From Cryptomeria japonica (taxonomy: Eukaryota; Streptophyta; Pinopsida; Cupressales; Cupressaceae), in assembly GCF_030272615.1 (NCBI RefSeq), contig NC_081415.1:505439373-505503372 (forward strand): 64,000 bases of DNA. Direction: 5' to 3'. The translations under genes were made by a program, and so were the position numbers. The notes beneath the pieces were generated by a model. The model saw only the letters and a program-made list of their open reading frames with translations. It was not told the DNA's origin and did not search any database. Below, in pieces: positions 22,283 to 35,543 of the stretch; the first letter of the stretch is position 1; each line of letters starts with the position of its first letter.

Positions 22283-24374
22283 ATGGCTCTGCAAGTAAAA
22301 AATTGTCGCAATATCCATGTGACATCTAACTTTCTATCGAGGCCTCCGTATGGCATCTATCGGGGCTTTGCGAATCAATTTGTTGTTCTTGCAAGCAGCC
22401 ACCGAGATGATGGCTTCAAATCTGAAGCAACAAAAACTCAAGAACATCAGACCTTCTTCGCGAAAACCAAATATTCGCTGAAAGAGATGGGAAGGGATCC
22501 CCCTCCTCCCCTATTCATTGATGACCGGAAGTGGCAGAAGGCTAGACACAAGCATCCCAAATGCCCAGCTAGTGGGGCAAACCGTTAGCCAATATGCCAT
22601 GACCGTCGCCCTCTGCATTATTTGGAGAAGGGTTTTTTAAAACCTACCCATAAAGATAGAACCATTAACTGGGGAAACACTCATCAACAAAAATTTACAG
22701 CAAAAATTTTGAAGAACATGGAAACCCTAGCTTGTCACCCAATACAGTTCCATCAGAATTCAGTGTTGGACAAACATTTTAAGGAAGACCAACCGAAGCG
22801 TCCATCTGCCATAGAGGAAAGGCATGTGATAGTAATCGACAATCAAACCCTAACAAAGTATCAGAGGCATTGTAAAGAACATGTCATCTTTGCTCGATGG
22901 GAAAGTATTGGTATAACGATCGAACAAATCGCAGAATGGTTAATATCATCTTTTTAGGGCCAGGTAAGTATCAATTTCCTCCCTGAAAATTTCCTTTCAA
23001 TAGAATGTAGCAATCCAGCTTTGAGAAATAGGCTTTTGAATGAGGATATCTTGACATATAAGGATTTTTTCTTAGAATGCTAGGAATGGCAACCCCTTTT
23101 TGATCCATCCAGTTTAAAACCTTTTATGGTAAATAGAGCAATATCAATTGATAACTTACTAGTAGAAATTCATAATTTAAAAATCTTAAAATTGGTAGCC
23201 AATAAGATAGGGAAATTCCTATGTCAAAAAAACCCCATTTAAATTCTCAAACCATGTTCTCATGGTGAATATGGATATCAATATCAAAAATTTAAAAAAC
23301 ATAGCGTTAAAAATCAATAACCACATTTTAACCTTCAAACCGTCCTTTTATAAGGGCCCCATCGGAGAAGATATCTCGAGGAAATCCTCATCTGTGTTGT
23401 CATACCCTAGGTTAAATCATAATAAAAAGGGTGTCTCTCTTAAATTTATGGAAGGAATTGGGGGTTTCACTCTGGAGGGCGATGAATCCTTAAAGATAGA
23501 ATCCAAGCATCGAGCCACTACATCGGATTTGGCAGCGGATTGCTGCTTTGAGTCCTTGTCTAAGGTCTCCCTAAATAAGATAACAAAATCCCCCTTCCTC
23601 CCATCTCTGGAAGTTGGCATGACAACAACATAAGATCGTGGGTACAAGGACTGAGATTTAGAAGATGGGGAGATTAGAGAACCTCCAATGCAAAAGGATC
23701 TGTTGAGTATAGGCATTCTAGGGGATATTATCAACTTTAGATTAAGCAGAGACTCGGGGATGGAAATAATGAGCCTCCCGAGGTCTTCAACAAAAGTTAA
23801 TTTATCTCTTTCAAAGCAAACATTGGTGAAGGATTGTTGTCCCCTTGCTCTAGATAATGGTTCTAAACAAGATCAACTGACAACACAAGATAAGGATTTG
23901 AAGGACAGTGGGAGGGCAGAGGAAATTTGTCCACCCTTGAAGAGTGATTCAATGGCGGATGTAGAGGAAGAGAGTGAACAAGTAGAAAGGGAAATCAACA
24001 TTATTGCCAACTTTATTGGGGAAGAAGTAGTTAATGACCTGATGGAACGATTTGTTGATGAGGTTTGTGATTTTGAAGAATTGGAAAGGCAGAGGGAGCT
24101 CTACACTAAAAATTTAGTGGATGATGTTAGAGTCAATACGGAAACAAAGGAACTGTTCATGGCCCTCGATAATTTGAAAAATGAGAACCCAAACATTCTA
24201 GGCATTCATAATGCAGAAGCGAGCAAAGCCTCTCCCGACTGTGCCAAGTCCTTCAAAAGAAGGGGTAGAAGATCACTTGCTGAATTAAGAGCCAAGGATG
24301 GGGAAGCTAGGGGCCAACCAAAAATTTCATCTCTATTTAATGTAGGGGAGGGGAAGTTCCTCCCCAACAGAACC
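22283..24374 (+). pseudogene. LINE ORF1 remnant
   Basis: The frame is open in pieces from 22283 with stops at 22586 and 22955. It then continues in the same frame to about 23225, where an A run coincides with a shift to the frame used from 23262 on; two further stops lie near 23631 and 23652. The part around 22880-23220 (HVIFARWESIGITIEQIAEW, LRNRLLNEDILTYKDFF, VANKIGKFL) resembles the DUF4283-type region common in plant LINE ORF1 proteins, which are RNA-binding. The C-terminal part (23688-24374) is acidic and then joins the endonuclease frame without a stop, so ORF1 and ORF2 may be fused here. Confidence 0.65.
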
Positions 24375-27300
24375 ATGAAAATCTTATCATGGAATGTTAG
24401 GGGTATGAATGCCCCTAACAAGCAGCGTATCATAAAACACTGTATATTTGAATCAAAACCAGACATAATTCTAATCCAAGAAACTAAAATGAATTCATCC
24501 GAGATAGACCTCTTTGAGAAGAAATTAGGTTTTAGAAAACTGAAGCCTTCCCCAGCCCTTGGGGCTTCAGGAGGCTCGACAATCATCTGGGATCCAAGAT
24601 TTTCCTCATTTTCACCATCAGAGATAAAACAAAATTGGATAGGCAGAATGGTTACCTGCTATAATAATAAGTTAAGTTTTAACCTGATCAATGTCTATGG
24701 TCCTATTCAGGATAGGGATAAAGCTCAGGTCTGGTTGGCACGTGAGACTTTCTTAAGAAACAATTTGATTGAGATATGTATTATTGGAGAAGATTTTAAT
24801 GCCATCACTAAGGCATTAGACAAAAGAGGAGGTAGCAACAAGCTACCTCCCGCAGATTTGGACTTCAATGATTGGATCAATAGGAATTCCCCATTGGAAA
24901 TTCAGACAGTAGAGAACACCTTTACATGGAACAATAGGAGGAAAGGCTTTAGCAATATTGCGGAGAAGCTTGATAGATTTTTCATCCATGGGGGGCTTAA
25001 GGAGCTCAATTATACAATGGAAGCAGAGATCCTTCCTTTATCCATTTCTGACCATTACCCACTCCAACTTAACATTTTGATAGAACAAGGACCTCGAAAT
25101 TGCCCTTTCAAATTCAAAAGCATGTGGTTTAAGGATGATAACATCATTAACCTGATTGAACAATGGTGGAGTGAATCAGTATTCTCAGGCTCAAAGATGT
25201 TTATTGTTGCAAACAAATTGAAGTTAATCAAAAGGAGGCTCCTAGAGTGGAATAGGGAGCACTTCGGTAATATCTTTGACAAGAAAATTTTAGTAGAAAT
25301 GGACCTCAAGGATGTTAATATGGAAGTTTTGGATTGGGGGATGGACAAACCTCTCTTCCTTAAAGAAAAATTATTACTATCAGAGCATGAAAAGATTCTG
25401 GCTAAAGAAGAAATCTTCTAGAGACAAAATTCCAGGGAAACTTGGTTGAAAGATGGAGATCGCAACACAAAGTTTTTTCATAACAGTACCAAGCAGAAAA
25501 GATGGGTAAACCAAATCTCTAACATTAAGAACAACCAAGGAGTTAATCTGGTAGACCCATTAGAGGTGGCATCGAAAGCTGTTAGGTTCTTTGAAGGCGT
25601 CCTAAACAACATTGCCGACTCCAACCTTTGGGGCCAATATAATATAATTAGAAATATTCCAAAACTCATTAATGCAAAACATAACAGATGTCTTCTTAAG
25701 AAATTTTAAGAGGAGGAGGTCAAATTTGCCCTCATGAAAATGAATCCAGATAAGGCTCCAGGCCCAAATGGCTTCCCTACTAGCTTCTTCCAAAAATGTT
25801 GGGGATTTATGGGTCCAGAGATAACGAAGGCCTTAGAGGGTGTTTGAAACTCAGGTAAGATTCTAAAGGAGATCAACAATACTTTCTTAGTGCTAATTCC
25901 AAAAAAAGAGAAATCAGATAGCTTTAATGATTATAGACCCATAGCCCTGTGCAACACCCTTTATAAACTACTTACCGAAACCTTAGCATCTAGACTTTAG
26001 AAACTTCTCCCTACCATCATTAGCGAAGAACAAAAAGGATTTGTGCCTGATAGATCAATCTATGACGGGGTAATAATAGCTTAGGAAGCTATTCATTCGG
26101 TTTAGCTTAATGGAGCACCAAGCATGCTGGTCGAACTAGATATCAACAAAGCTTATGACAAAGTTGATTGGAGATTTTTGTGCAAATGTTTGGAAGCATT
26201 TGGCTTTTCCAAATCTTGGATCAATGTTATTTTTGAATGCATATCCACCCCCAAATTCTCTATCATGGTCAATGGCACACCTGAAGGTTTTTTTAGCAAC
26301 TCTACGGGTCTAAGGCAGGGAGATCCTATGTCTCCTTTCCTCTTCATCATTATGGTAGAGGCTCTAGGGAGGTCTATCTCAAAGGATAGAGAGGAGGGTG
26401 GGATCATAGGTATACCCATCACCAGTGGTCTAACCCCTATTGCCCACTAGCAATTTGTAGATGATACAATAATTTTTGGGCGAGGGGACATTAGGGAAGC
26501 AAGGGCCTACAAAGGTATCCTTAAATCCTATATGGAAGCATCGGGTCAAGAGGTCAATCTTGAGAAGTTGACTATGTTTATGTTCAACACAGATTCCACA
26601 TCTGAGGAAGAGATATGTAGGGTCTTGGAGATCAAGCCTGGTCTCCTCCCTTGCAAATATTTAGGCATCTCTCTGGATAAGGGAAGTAGGAAATCAAAGT
26701 CTTGGGACCACATGGTGGATAAAATCAAGTTGAAGATTGACACTTGGAAAGGGAGATGGTTGTCCTCCGTAGGTAGGGCAACCTTGGTCAGATCAGTTCT
26801 AGCAACAATGCCCATCTTCCAAATTTCTTGTCACAATTTATCGTCCAAAAAATGGGATGAGCTAAATAAACACCTTAGGATGTTCTTTTGGCAAGGTGCC
26901 AATGAAAATAAGAAATTATCACTCCTATCTTGGGATAAGATTTGTAGACCAAAAGAAGGAGGTGCTGGCATTAAAAATTTCCGTGACCAAAGTAGGGCCC
27001 TTCGGGCAAAGTTAGTATGGAGAATGTTTAGATATCCCCATTTAAAATGGGCAAGAATATTATACCATAAATACCTTAATAAAGATAACCCTATCCAATT
27101 ATTTAGAGAAAACAACTCGCCTAGAAGCTCTCACATATGGAACTTTATGCTAGAGTGTAGGAATATCATCTCAGACAAACTCACTTGGAACCTAGGCTCT
27201 GGGGAAGATAACTTGTTTTGGTCAGACTCGTGGGGAGGGTATAAGGTGATTGAGAAAATATATGACTTTGGGCCTACAAGAGCACTCCTAGAATCAAATA

Positions 27301-28559
27301 GAGGGAAATTGTTAGGGAACTACATCTCCCCCTCAGAGGAGGGGGCAGGATGGCAATGAATTGATAGAGAAAATGAGGATATCCCTGTAAGGGATAAAGA
27401 TAAACCCATGACAATTCTAAGAGAGAGAATCATCTCCTTTAGTCTTAACAAGGATAGGCTGGTATGAGATGGCTCCAAGAATGGGGAATATAACTGTCAG
27501 GATGGGTACTCTCACATCACTAAAGCCCACCTTAGACCCAAGAGAGAGTTGCCTTTGAATCTCTGTTGGGACAGATACTGCCTACCCAAGGCTGGAGTCT
27601 TCACATGGCTTGCTCTCTAGAATAAGCTCTTGACCGTGGATAAATTCAAGAGGATGGGATATGAGGGACCTAGTATATTCCCTCTCTGTGAAAAGAATGA
27701 AGAAGATACAAACCATCTCCTCCTCAATTGCACCTATGCAAACCAATGCTGGGTTTGGTTCACCAAGAAACTAGGTTGGTCCTCTGCCTTTCCCCAAACT
27801 ATTTTAGGGATGCTCAAAGATTGTCCTATCCTAAGAAGAGGATGTCTATTTGAAGGCCTTTGGATATCTCTTCCATCTTCCATAATTTGGGAATTGTGGA
27901 AGGAAAGAAATAGACGTCTCTTCAAAAATGAAAAATTAGAGGTGAATTGGGTAATCAATAAAATTGAGGCTGCTATTATCGAACTCATCAATAGTTGGAT
28001 CAACTTTGGTCTTAAGAAGAATGCCATAGAATCCTATTGGGATGAGAAGATGAAGGGATTATGGGAGGGACTATCTATTCCACCCTTTGTTGGGGATGGC
28101 CCTGATGGAAATCTAAGGAAAAGAGCTGAATGTATGTGGCAACCTCTAGGTGAGGGTTGGCTGAAGTTAAACTTTGATGGGGCTTCTTGTGGCAATCCAG
28201 GGGTGGCAGGGATAGGATTCTCTATCCATAACTAGGAAGGCAAGGAAATTGCCTTCATAGCACACCCTATAGGTAACAAAACTAATAATTGGGCGGAATT
28301 GGTGGCCCTGTTGATAGGCCTGGATCTTTTTAAAAAGATGGGTGTGAAGAATTTGGATATTGAAGGGGACTTAGCAATTATTATCAACGCTCTAAAAAAA
28401 TGGAGTATGCTCAATTGGAGACTCAACTCCCTACTGACACGGGCCATTGAGCTATGCAGAGGGTTTGAGAGATTTACGATCAATCACATCTATAGGGAAG
28501 GCAACATAAGAGAGGATGAGTTAGCTAACTTGGGAGCAAATGACATTCTCCTCCCCTGA
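24375..28559 (+). pseudogene. LINE ORF2: endonuclease, reverse transcriptase, zinc finger, RNase H
   Basis: The ATG at 24375 opens the endonuclease (MKILSWNVRGMN, LIQETKMN, SDHYPLQLNI). Its usual GDFN motif reads GEDFN. RT motifs follow: KAPGPNGFP, DYRPIALCN, LDINKAYDKVDW, GLRQGDPMSPFLF and FVDDT (about 26451-26470). A zf-RVT-like region is at about 27630-27770 (HLLLNCTYANQCW). The RNase H (28150-28556) keeps its acidic residues (LNFDGASCGNPG, NNWAELVALL, IEGDLAIIIN, REDELANLG). The whole 4.2 kb is in one frame, with 11 premature stops: 25419, 25707, 25845, 25998, 26082, 26103, 26448, 27357, 27465, 27618, 28233. No frameshift was seen. Several stops sit at expected Trp or Gln positions. It is a pseudogene of the plant L1 clade with RNase H. 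Confidence 0.93.
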
Positions 28560-28679
28560 GACTCTATCTTAAATTTCTCTCAAATGTCTGACAATGTAAC
28601 AGGTAAAAAAGGTAACAAGAGAACAATTGAGCATGCTTTCCCAAGAACAGCTAGCGAGGAGGTCATATTCCTTGGCAAT

Positions 28680-29290
28680 ACCATCATATATATTCACATA
28701 TATACTCAATGTCATACATATATATATATATCTATATATATCCTTATATATATATATATTCACACACACACACACACACATACACACACACACACACATA
28801 TATATACATGTAGATATATACATATTTATACATTTTCATATATAACATCTTTCATAATGCCACACATAGGTATTCATCCAATTTCATATATATGCATATA
28901 TATGCCGAAAATCACAGGGGGCAGATTTATACTCAGTCATTCCCACAAACATATATAGGCATAGGCATTTATATACACATATAAGAGTATATAATCTGCT
29001 CATTCATATATATATATACACATATACATATACATATACATATACATGTGTATATGTATATGTATATATATATATATTTATATTGAATAATAAAACATAT
29101 ATATATTAATCAAACATATATACCTATTCTTGATATATAGTATCACATGCTATATAAGATTTTAGGACTAGTAGGATGCAATAATATATAGGAATATGCA
29201 TATGTATATAGACATGCATTCATATATCATCACAACTGAAATATGTATACATGGATATATAGGTATTAATACTCTTATATACATTGTATT
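28680..29290. repeat. TA and CA microsatellite block after the LINE
   Basis: Mixed (TA)n, (CA)n (28761-28798) and atacat/tatgta runs fill most of this block. It begins about 120 bp after the LINE stop. Reading frames here are simple-sequence artefacts. Confidence 0.9.
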
Positions 29291-31110
29291 CTAAAAGGAA
29301 TAAAATATTATTTATCCCTTTTGAACTCCCCATATCTTCCTCTCTAAGCCTTCTAAGCTTAGTATAGCCTTTTTTAGCTTAAGCTTTAGCTGCTTAGAGA
29401 AATCTGCCTCTCTTTTTGGTTGTCCTTCGTTAGTGTAATGCCCCGCCAACAACCCTAAAGGAAAACAACACAACTAGGCAACTAAAGGGTGAAATATTTA
29501 AAAAAAAGAAGATAAGTGCATTAATTATAACAATTGCACGTTTAATAACACAACATAAGTCTAACACATGATTTCCTAAGGGTTACCAATGAATATTAAT
29601 TCACAGATTATATTAACACCATGGTTAATCCAATTGTTCATCTAATTAGGAAAATTAAATGCTTAAATTAAAAACATACTCATATATCTAATTTCCATAA
29701 TGAAAGAATCAAAGTAGTCCAATGCATTTATTTTTCCATAGATCATTTATACAAAAGATTAAAGCAACTGAATTAACATACATTCCATTGATATAATATT
29801 ACAATATCCATAAATACATGACTTCCAAAAATACCATGGAATACAAAAGTTATAATGCCAAGGTTACATAAATGTTTGATACAATGACCATAAGGTCTCA
29901 ATTGAACAATGATCACGAACATGAGCTGGTACATAAACCATGAACCAAGAACACCAGCGAAGCCTTTCCTCGTATGAAGATACAATCAAGGATATCCTTT
30001 GGGAAGTGGCACTACCACCTGACCATGTGATCCCGAAATGGAACCACCCCACCATGCTAGGAGATAGTAGAAGACCCTCAAGAAAACAAAATAAGACAAG
30101 TACGACAGAACTACATGAATCTGCAAACATCCATGTGACTCAACTCATAAACACTAGTGACTCTAAGGAGAGAGTGTCATCGCATGGCTTAAGGTGGTTA
30201 CCCTAGCTAGGCATCCATAGGTCTCGACCCCCATCTTGGGTTACCCTGGTAACCCCTCTCGAACCCCCAACTCCATCTAAGCATCATGCAGACCCTACCA
30301 ATCCCTTCGTGAAGACAAGGTGGTAGGTTTGCCATTCCAGGCCTTCTCACCACATCCTGAGCCTATACAAGCACTCAACCATGTGCGAGACACATTATCT
30401 TAGTTTAATATTTTAGCTACCCACCCCCTAATAAATTATTAGGTTATCACTTCTTAACTAACTTTCGAGGGGTTATCCTGCCATCCTCTTTGGGCACGGC
30501 CCCCGCTTGAAAGCCACTCTCTCTCATAGGACACTAACAGGAAAGGTTTCTCTCTATGAGAACACTATGGCAAAACTTATAGCCATAAACAATCCTGACC
30601 AAAAGCAGGTAAAAGGTACACTATCAATAAACCGGGATTGACCATATGGAATAAAATACACAATGGTTCACATCGACAGGTTTACTCAACAACCTCTGAC
30701 CAAGGGGTATATCCATTTATGACAAGACGACAACTCAACCAAAATTGCAACGAAATTAAACTTTGACTACAAATATCATTTACACTGAAATTTTAGAACA
30801 GACAATCTTTTCTTTAAATAGCCTAAAAGCATAAATTACTTGCAATTAAAGTTAATCCAGAGAATAAGAAAATCCAACTATATAATAAAGGAAATTCCAT
30901 GTTGTCATCTGTCCAAAAAGCTAAATTTTACCACATTAAAATAATTTTCCCCTAGTCATATGTTTAAGAATAATTTCCAAATACCCCAATTAAATGATTT
31001 CCATAACATAGATTGAATTCCAAATTAGAAATATATATAATAATATAATATAATTACATGAGTATATATTCTTCGAATATAAACCATATAATTATATCAT
31101 ACTTAAAATA

Positions 31111-31350
31111 TACATGCTAAAATGAAGTTTTAATTTTCTAAATAAAAATCTACATACCAAAATGAAGATTTACTTTCCAATAAATAAAAATCTACATGCT
31201 AAAATGAAGATTAAATTTTCTAAAAAAAAATCTACATACCAAAATGAAGATTTACTTTCCAATAAATACAAATCTACCTGCTAAAATGAATATTTGTATT
31301 TTTCAATAAATAAAAATCTACATGCTAAATGGAGATTTAATTTTCAATAA
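31111..31350. repeat. 41-bp tandem repeat, about six copies
   Basis: Copies start at 31111, 31151, 31192, 31232, 31274 and 31318. Each begins tacat or tacct and contains aaaatgaa or a close variant, then a T-rich run and aaaaatc or a close variant. The first four alternate between tacatgct and tacatacc, which suggests growth by dimers. Confidence 0.85.
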
Positions 31351-32409
31351 CTAACATTTAAAAATTACACAATATCATATTCTAAACAAAGCATAATAAT
31401 GCTTTATATATATATATATATAACCCAATTAAATTAAATTTACAATTAAATTTAGAACTGAAAGTAAATTAAATAAATTAACAACTAAATACACAAGATA
31501 TATAAAATTTAATGAACAACTATATTAAATAATAGAGATAATTTAAATCTCTGGCTCAATCACAATACAGAGAGGAGAAAACCCAAATCCAGACAATCTC
31601 ATTCGAAAACAAAACCAAAATAGCTCGAAACTAAATATTCTGGCAAACCCAATTTTTCTCCCAAATTTGAAAACTTTCATGCACAGAGAATTTTGGCAAA
31701 ATTTTGCCAGCATAACTTTCCCCAAATTTCACAAATTTAATCTACCATAACCAAGGAAATAAATTCTTTTCATAAACAAAAAATATAACCAGAATAGATT
31801 TTAGCCAAGAACATGAAATGAAAAGGAATGGTCTGGAGTTGCATTTTATTTTTAAAACCAAATGGACTGAAATCTTCAATAACTTCATAACCAATACTTC
31901 AACAATACTGCATGCATTTAATCATCTTTTTTTTTTTTTTTAAATAAACAACATTCAGAAGAAGGGAAGAAATAAATGGATTTTCTTAAAATAACAAGAA
32001 GAGGTCGTCCAACCTGTAGAGCTTTCTAGGAAGAAATTTGTTGGAGAGCTTCTATCCTGCAACAAGCTTCCAACCTGAAATCGGAACCTCCTTCCCAAAC
32101 AATCTCCAAAATCTTGGCCTTCTCCAAGAACATGCATTCCAGAAATCTCAAAACAATTTCTTTCACACATAGCCGCTTCCTTCCCGTGAACTTCTGGAAT
32201 GAAAAATAAATTTTTTATTTAACCTAAATTTTTTTAGGTTTTTTTTTCCCAAAAATATTTTCCTCTCCCCAAAATAATAATAGCCTTTTTCAAACTAAAA
32301 ATCATTTCAATTTATTTTCTAATTTTCCAAAAAGGCAAGTAAAAATGCATTATTCTAAAGACAACACTTTCCCTTTTCTTTTATTCTTTTCTCATGCCCA
32401 ATTAAATAA

Positions 32410-32414
32410 CTTTC
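32410..32414. repeat. Target-site duplication, left copy
   Basis: CTTTC directly before the TG of the 5' LTR of element C. It matches 50653-50657. Confidence 0.9.
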
Positions 32415-33850
32415 TGTAGACATATAAAAATGACCATATTCCTAAATGAATATTTTATGTTCATTTCTCTATTTAATTAAATTACCCGCATTCCTCTATT
32501 TAATTAAGTAAATTATTCAATTTATTTAAATTAAATTCACTATACCCATTTAATGAATAAATCATTTTATTCAATTAAATCCCCCCTATCGACTTTTAAT
32601 TAAATTCAAATTTAATTAAATAGTTATCCTAAATTGAATAAATCTAATTTATTTAATTTTCCCAAATTGCAACCAAATTGAATTAAATTAACTTTATTTC
32701 AATTAAATCCTATTATCCCTCCATCCACTTGCATTCTCCTACATTTCCCACTTGCTTCCTAAAACCCCTTCCTAATTTCTTCTAGACTCTTCTAAACATT
32801 TCTAATTAGCCTAACCCATCTTCTAAACTTTGTCACATCCCTAAGTAAGGGGAGGTCACTTCTCAAATTCCTCAAAGTCTTTGATAACCATTAAAGACTT
32901 CAAGTCTTCAACCACTTAATTCCCCAAAGTCTTCATAACCATTAATGGTTAACTCAAACCCTCTTACATGGTTAAATAATTTCTTTTAACTCAACCTTCT
33001 TCCAACCCAAGGGTCTCATCAAGCCTTTAATGCTTTGACCATGATTATCTCTTAAACATTTGCACAAGGGTTTATCCTTGGATTAACTCTTAATCCAATG
33101 GGTAATCTTAACTTAGACTAAACCCTTACCCTCTAGATAACCATGAGGTCTTCTCAGGCATTTAATGTCTCCAACCCCTTCTCTCAACCCAACCCTATGT
33201 TGACACTTGTCACCATTTCATTGGTGCAAATTGCAAACATGGATCCCCAACTTTCAAACTCAACCCTTGATCAACTCTTTTAATCCTAACCATCCATTGC
33301 CTTGTTTTTGCTATAAATAGAGCTCTCATTCTTCCATTTTGAGATCATCATCCAAGTTTGTAGTATCATACTTATGCTCAAATACATTCAAGCTTTCATT
33401 TCATATATGCTCATCATTTAGCCTCTCTTTTAAATCAGAAATTAGTCTAAATATGCATGTTTAGAATACTTTCTTTATCATTTAGCTCAATCATAGACTA
33501 AATATATCATGTTAGGATAGTATTTATACTAACCTTGTCATCTTATAATCTAGTTCATTGCATTTTTAGAATCATGCATAGCTTAGGATGCACTTCATTC
33601 TAAAATCTATCAAAGCATTCCTCGTTCTTGCATTTGCCATCCCTAAACCATTTTGCTCAGTGATCTGAGAGCAAAAACATTGGTTTGAGGGACATTGTAA
33701 GATGGAGAACCATGGGACCAACCTTGGGAGGCTGAGTAATACTTCATTACTCCATAGCTTGCATCAAGAAGTCCTGTGTGTGTGTGTGGGCAGGTATTTT
33801 GGAACATTTTTCACATATTAAGTTCTATCGACCCGCTTTTCCCGCATACA
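32415..33850 (+). repeat. 5' LTR of element C (1,436 bp)
   Basis: It runs TGTAGACATATAAAA...CCCGCATACA. Its partner is at 49217-50652. A TATA box lies 897 bp from its start. It ends with a tgtgtgtgtgtg run and then cgacccgcttttcccgcata. Confidence 0.95.
33312..33319 (+). promoter_or_regulatory. LTR TATA box (element C, 5' LTR)
   Basis: TATAAATA in the context ctataaatagagct, shared with the A and B LTRs. It is the probable promoter of the gag-pol RNA. Confidence 0.72.
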
Positions 33851-33854
33851 TTTC

Positions 33855-33873
33855 TGGCGCCCACTGTGGGGCT
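33855..33873 (+). other. Primer binding site (element C)
   Basis: TGGCGCCCACTGTGGGGCT begins 5 bp after the LTR. TGGCGCC is the core common to primer sites of plant Tat and Athila elements. I have not matched it to a specific tRNA. Confidence 0.75.
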
Positions 33874-33939
33874 CAACCCCATATATCAAATCGGTTTTTA
33901 AAATTAACCACTTTTGCAGGTCCGCAGGAAACAAGAATC

Positions 33940-34352
33940 AGCGCGTGGGAAATATTCCCTAGCGCATCCGGCTAACAGTCTAGCGCATCCCACTTACTGT
34001 TTAGTGCGTGGGGTCTATACTTTAGCACGTGAAGTCCTTTCTTTAGTGCATGACCTCCACTAATCTTTTCCTGTAGGTCTCAGCATGGAAGAAAAACAGA
34101 GTAGCGCATCTGAAAAATAGTTTGGTGCATCAGGTCTGTTAGATAGCGCATTCAGTTCACAGTCTTGCGTGTGGAGTCCATCTTTTAACACATCAAATCA
34201 TTACTTTTCCTGTAGGTCTCAACGCGGGAGAAAAATAGAGCAACGCTTCTGACGCACAGAGTAGCGCATCCAACAAACAGTGTAGCGCATCTAGACATAA
34301 TTTTAGCGCATCTAGGTTATATTGTAGCGCGTACAGTCCTTTCTGTAGCACA
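33940..34352 (+). repeat. 21-bp-periodic TAGCGCRT array, first leader cluster
   Basis: The motif AGCGCAT or AGCGCGT and decayed forms recur at exactly 21-bp steps in three runs. One starts at 33940, 33961, 33982, 34003, 34024 and 34045; another at 34103, 34124, 34145 and about 34165; another at 34263, 34284, 34305, 34326 and 34347. The bases between motifs vary. The orientation is opposite to the array at 48176. Confidence 0.93.
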
Positions 34353-35543
34353 TCACAAACAGAAGGCAAAAATTGAAATTGTAACCGAAATTAAATTTAG
34401 ACTTGTAGAAGTCCACCAAAATCCAGATTTTTCTAACTATTTGATTGAAATTTTGCAGGACTCTGACAATTTCTTGCAGGTAGAGCTGAAAATTTTCTTT
34501 TATCGATTTCTTTTGTTGACCACCAATGATCAAAATTTTGCTTTGTTGACCAATTCTTTTTCATAGATCAGATAATCATTGCCTTGAAAGGATAAAATAA
34601 ACACCATATTTTCGTAGAACAATATCTCCATATAGATCTTAGAAAATCATTGACTTGAAAGATAAAAAAAATCTTGTTTGCCTTGTCTCAAAAGTGGAAG
34701 GAATATGCTCTCCTCTTAACTGGGTGATCAAAAATCCAGACCACTCTTAAAAGCTTTCTTTACTTCAAGCAATAAAAACTTTTAGCAGACCTGCCTTCTC
34801 GAGGAGTTGAAATCAACTCTTAAAGCCGTTTATGGCCAGTGTGAAGGGAACGACCTAAGTGGGGAATGATTTTGACGCCAAGAATTCCAACCCACTATAA
34901 TCAAACGTGGAAAGTGACGAAAGTCCTTTTCAACGGTTGTGCGCAGCGATTAGCCTTCCCCCAGTATCCTTGAGATACGTAAAGCCTTTGTTCTAAAGGT
35001 TGGGAAGCCTCCTGAGGGAGTTTATCACTGACGGCCAAACGGGAAGCCTGATTACGAACCTTAGAAATAGAAGTTTTGAACCGAGTCAGTAACCAGACAT
35101 TTATAACATCATAGTGCAAGGGTGGGGAAGAATCCGCCCCCAAGATTACTCACTATATATCTCCCAAGATAACTACTCAACTATGAAGCGATTCACTTTC
35201 GGTTAATTTCTGGCAAAAGGCAAAAAAATGGTTGCCCTCTAGGGGGTGACATGGCTGTTTGAGCTGACGGAGTATCGAGACTAGTGGGCTATGATGTTAT
35301 TTATGACCCTTGACTAAAGAGTCTTTCTGAAGTGTATTATTTGTATCAAAACCTGTTAAAACATTGGGGATTTGAACACATCTTCGCAGAATATACACTT
35401 TTTGTTAGATTAGGCAAAATGGTTGTACTTTTTGTGCCGTGCTTGCATATACTACTTCAGAAAATCATCCATCGAACTTGAAAATTTCACAACAAAAGTT
35501 CAAAATTTGAAAAAAATCAACCAAAGGAAAATCAGGGCAGTTT

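Larger units (their letters stand above)
22283..28680 (+). mobile_element. L1-type LINE with RNase H, long but decayed
   Basis: It has ORF1-like sequence, then an APE-type endonuclease, RT, a zinc-finger region and RNase H in one direction. It is flanked downstream by about 600 bp of TA/CA microsatellite. The 5' end and 3' end are approximate: no clear A-tail or target duplication was found. Confidence 0.85.
29291..32414. other. Non-coding DNA upstream of element C
   Basis: No coding frame is supported. A phrase tgtaatgccccgcc at about 29435 looks like an LTR start, and a GC-richer patch lies at 30180-30370, so an old unclassified LTR element is possible. It contains the 41-bp tandem repeat at 31111-31350 and a short TA run near 31405. 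Element C interrupts this DNA at 32414, and it resumes at 50653. Confidence 0.5.

Noticed and set aside
23417-23734. Minus-strand ORFs within the LINE
   Set aside because: They are shadows of the plus-strand LINE frame, with no domain of their own.
24770-24800. GEDFN in the LINE endonuclease as a novel active site
   Set aside because: A single Gly to Glu change in a decayed copy is better explained as mutation.
28569-28958. ORFs on both strands over the TA/CA block
   Set aside because: They translate microsatellite repeats only (THTHTH, YIYIYI).
33778-33975. Short ORF across the 5' LTR edge and primer site
   Set aside because: It spans a boundary of known function and has no homology signal.
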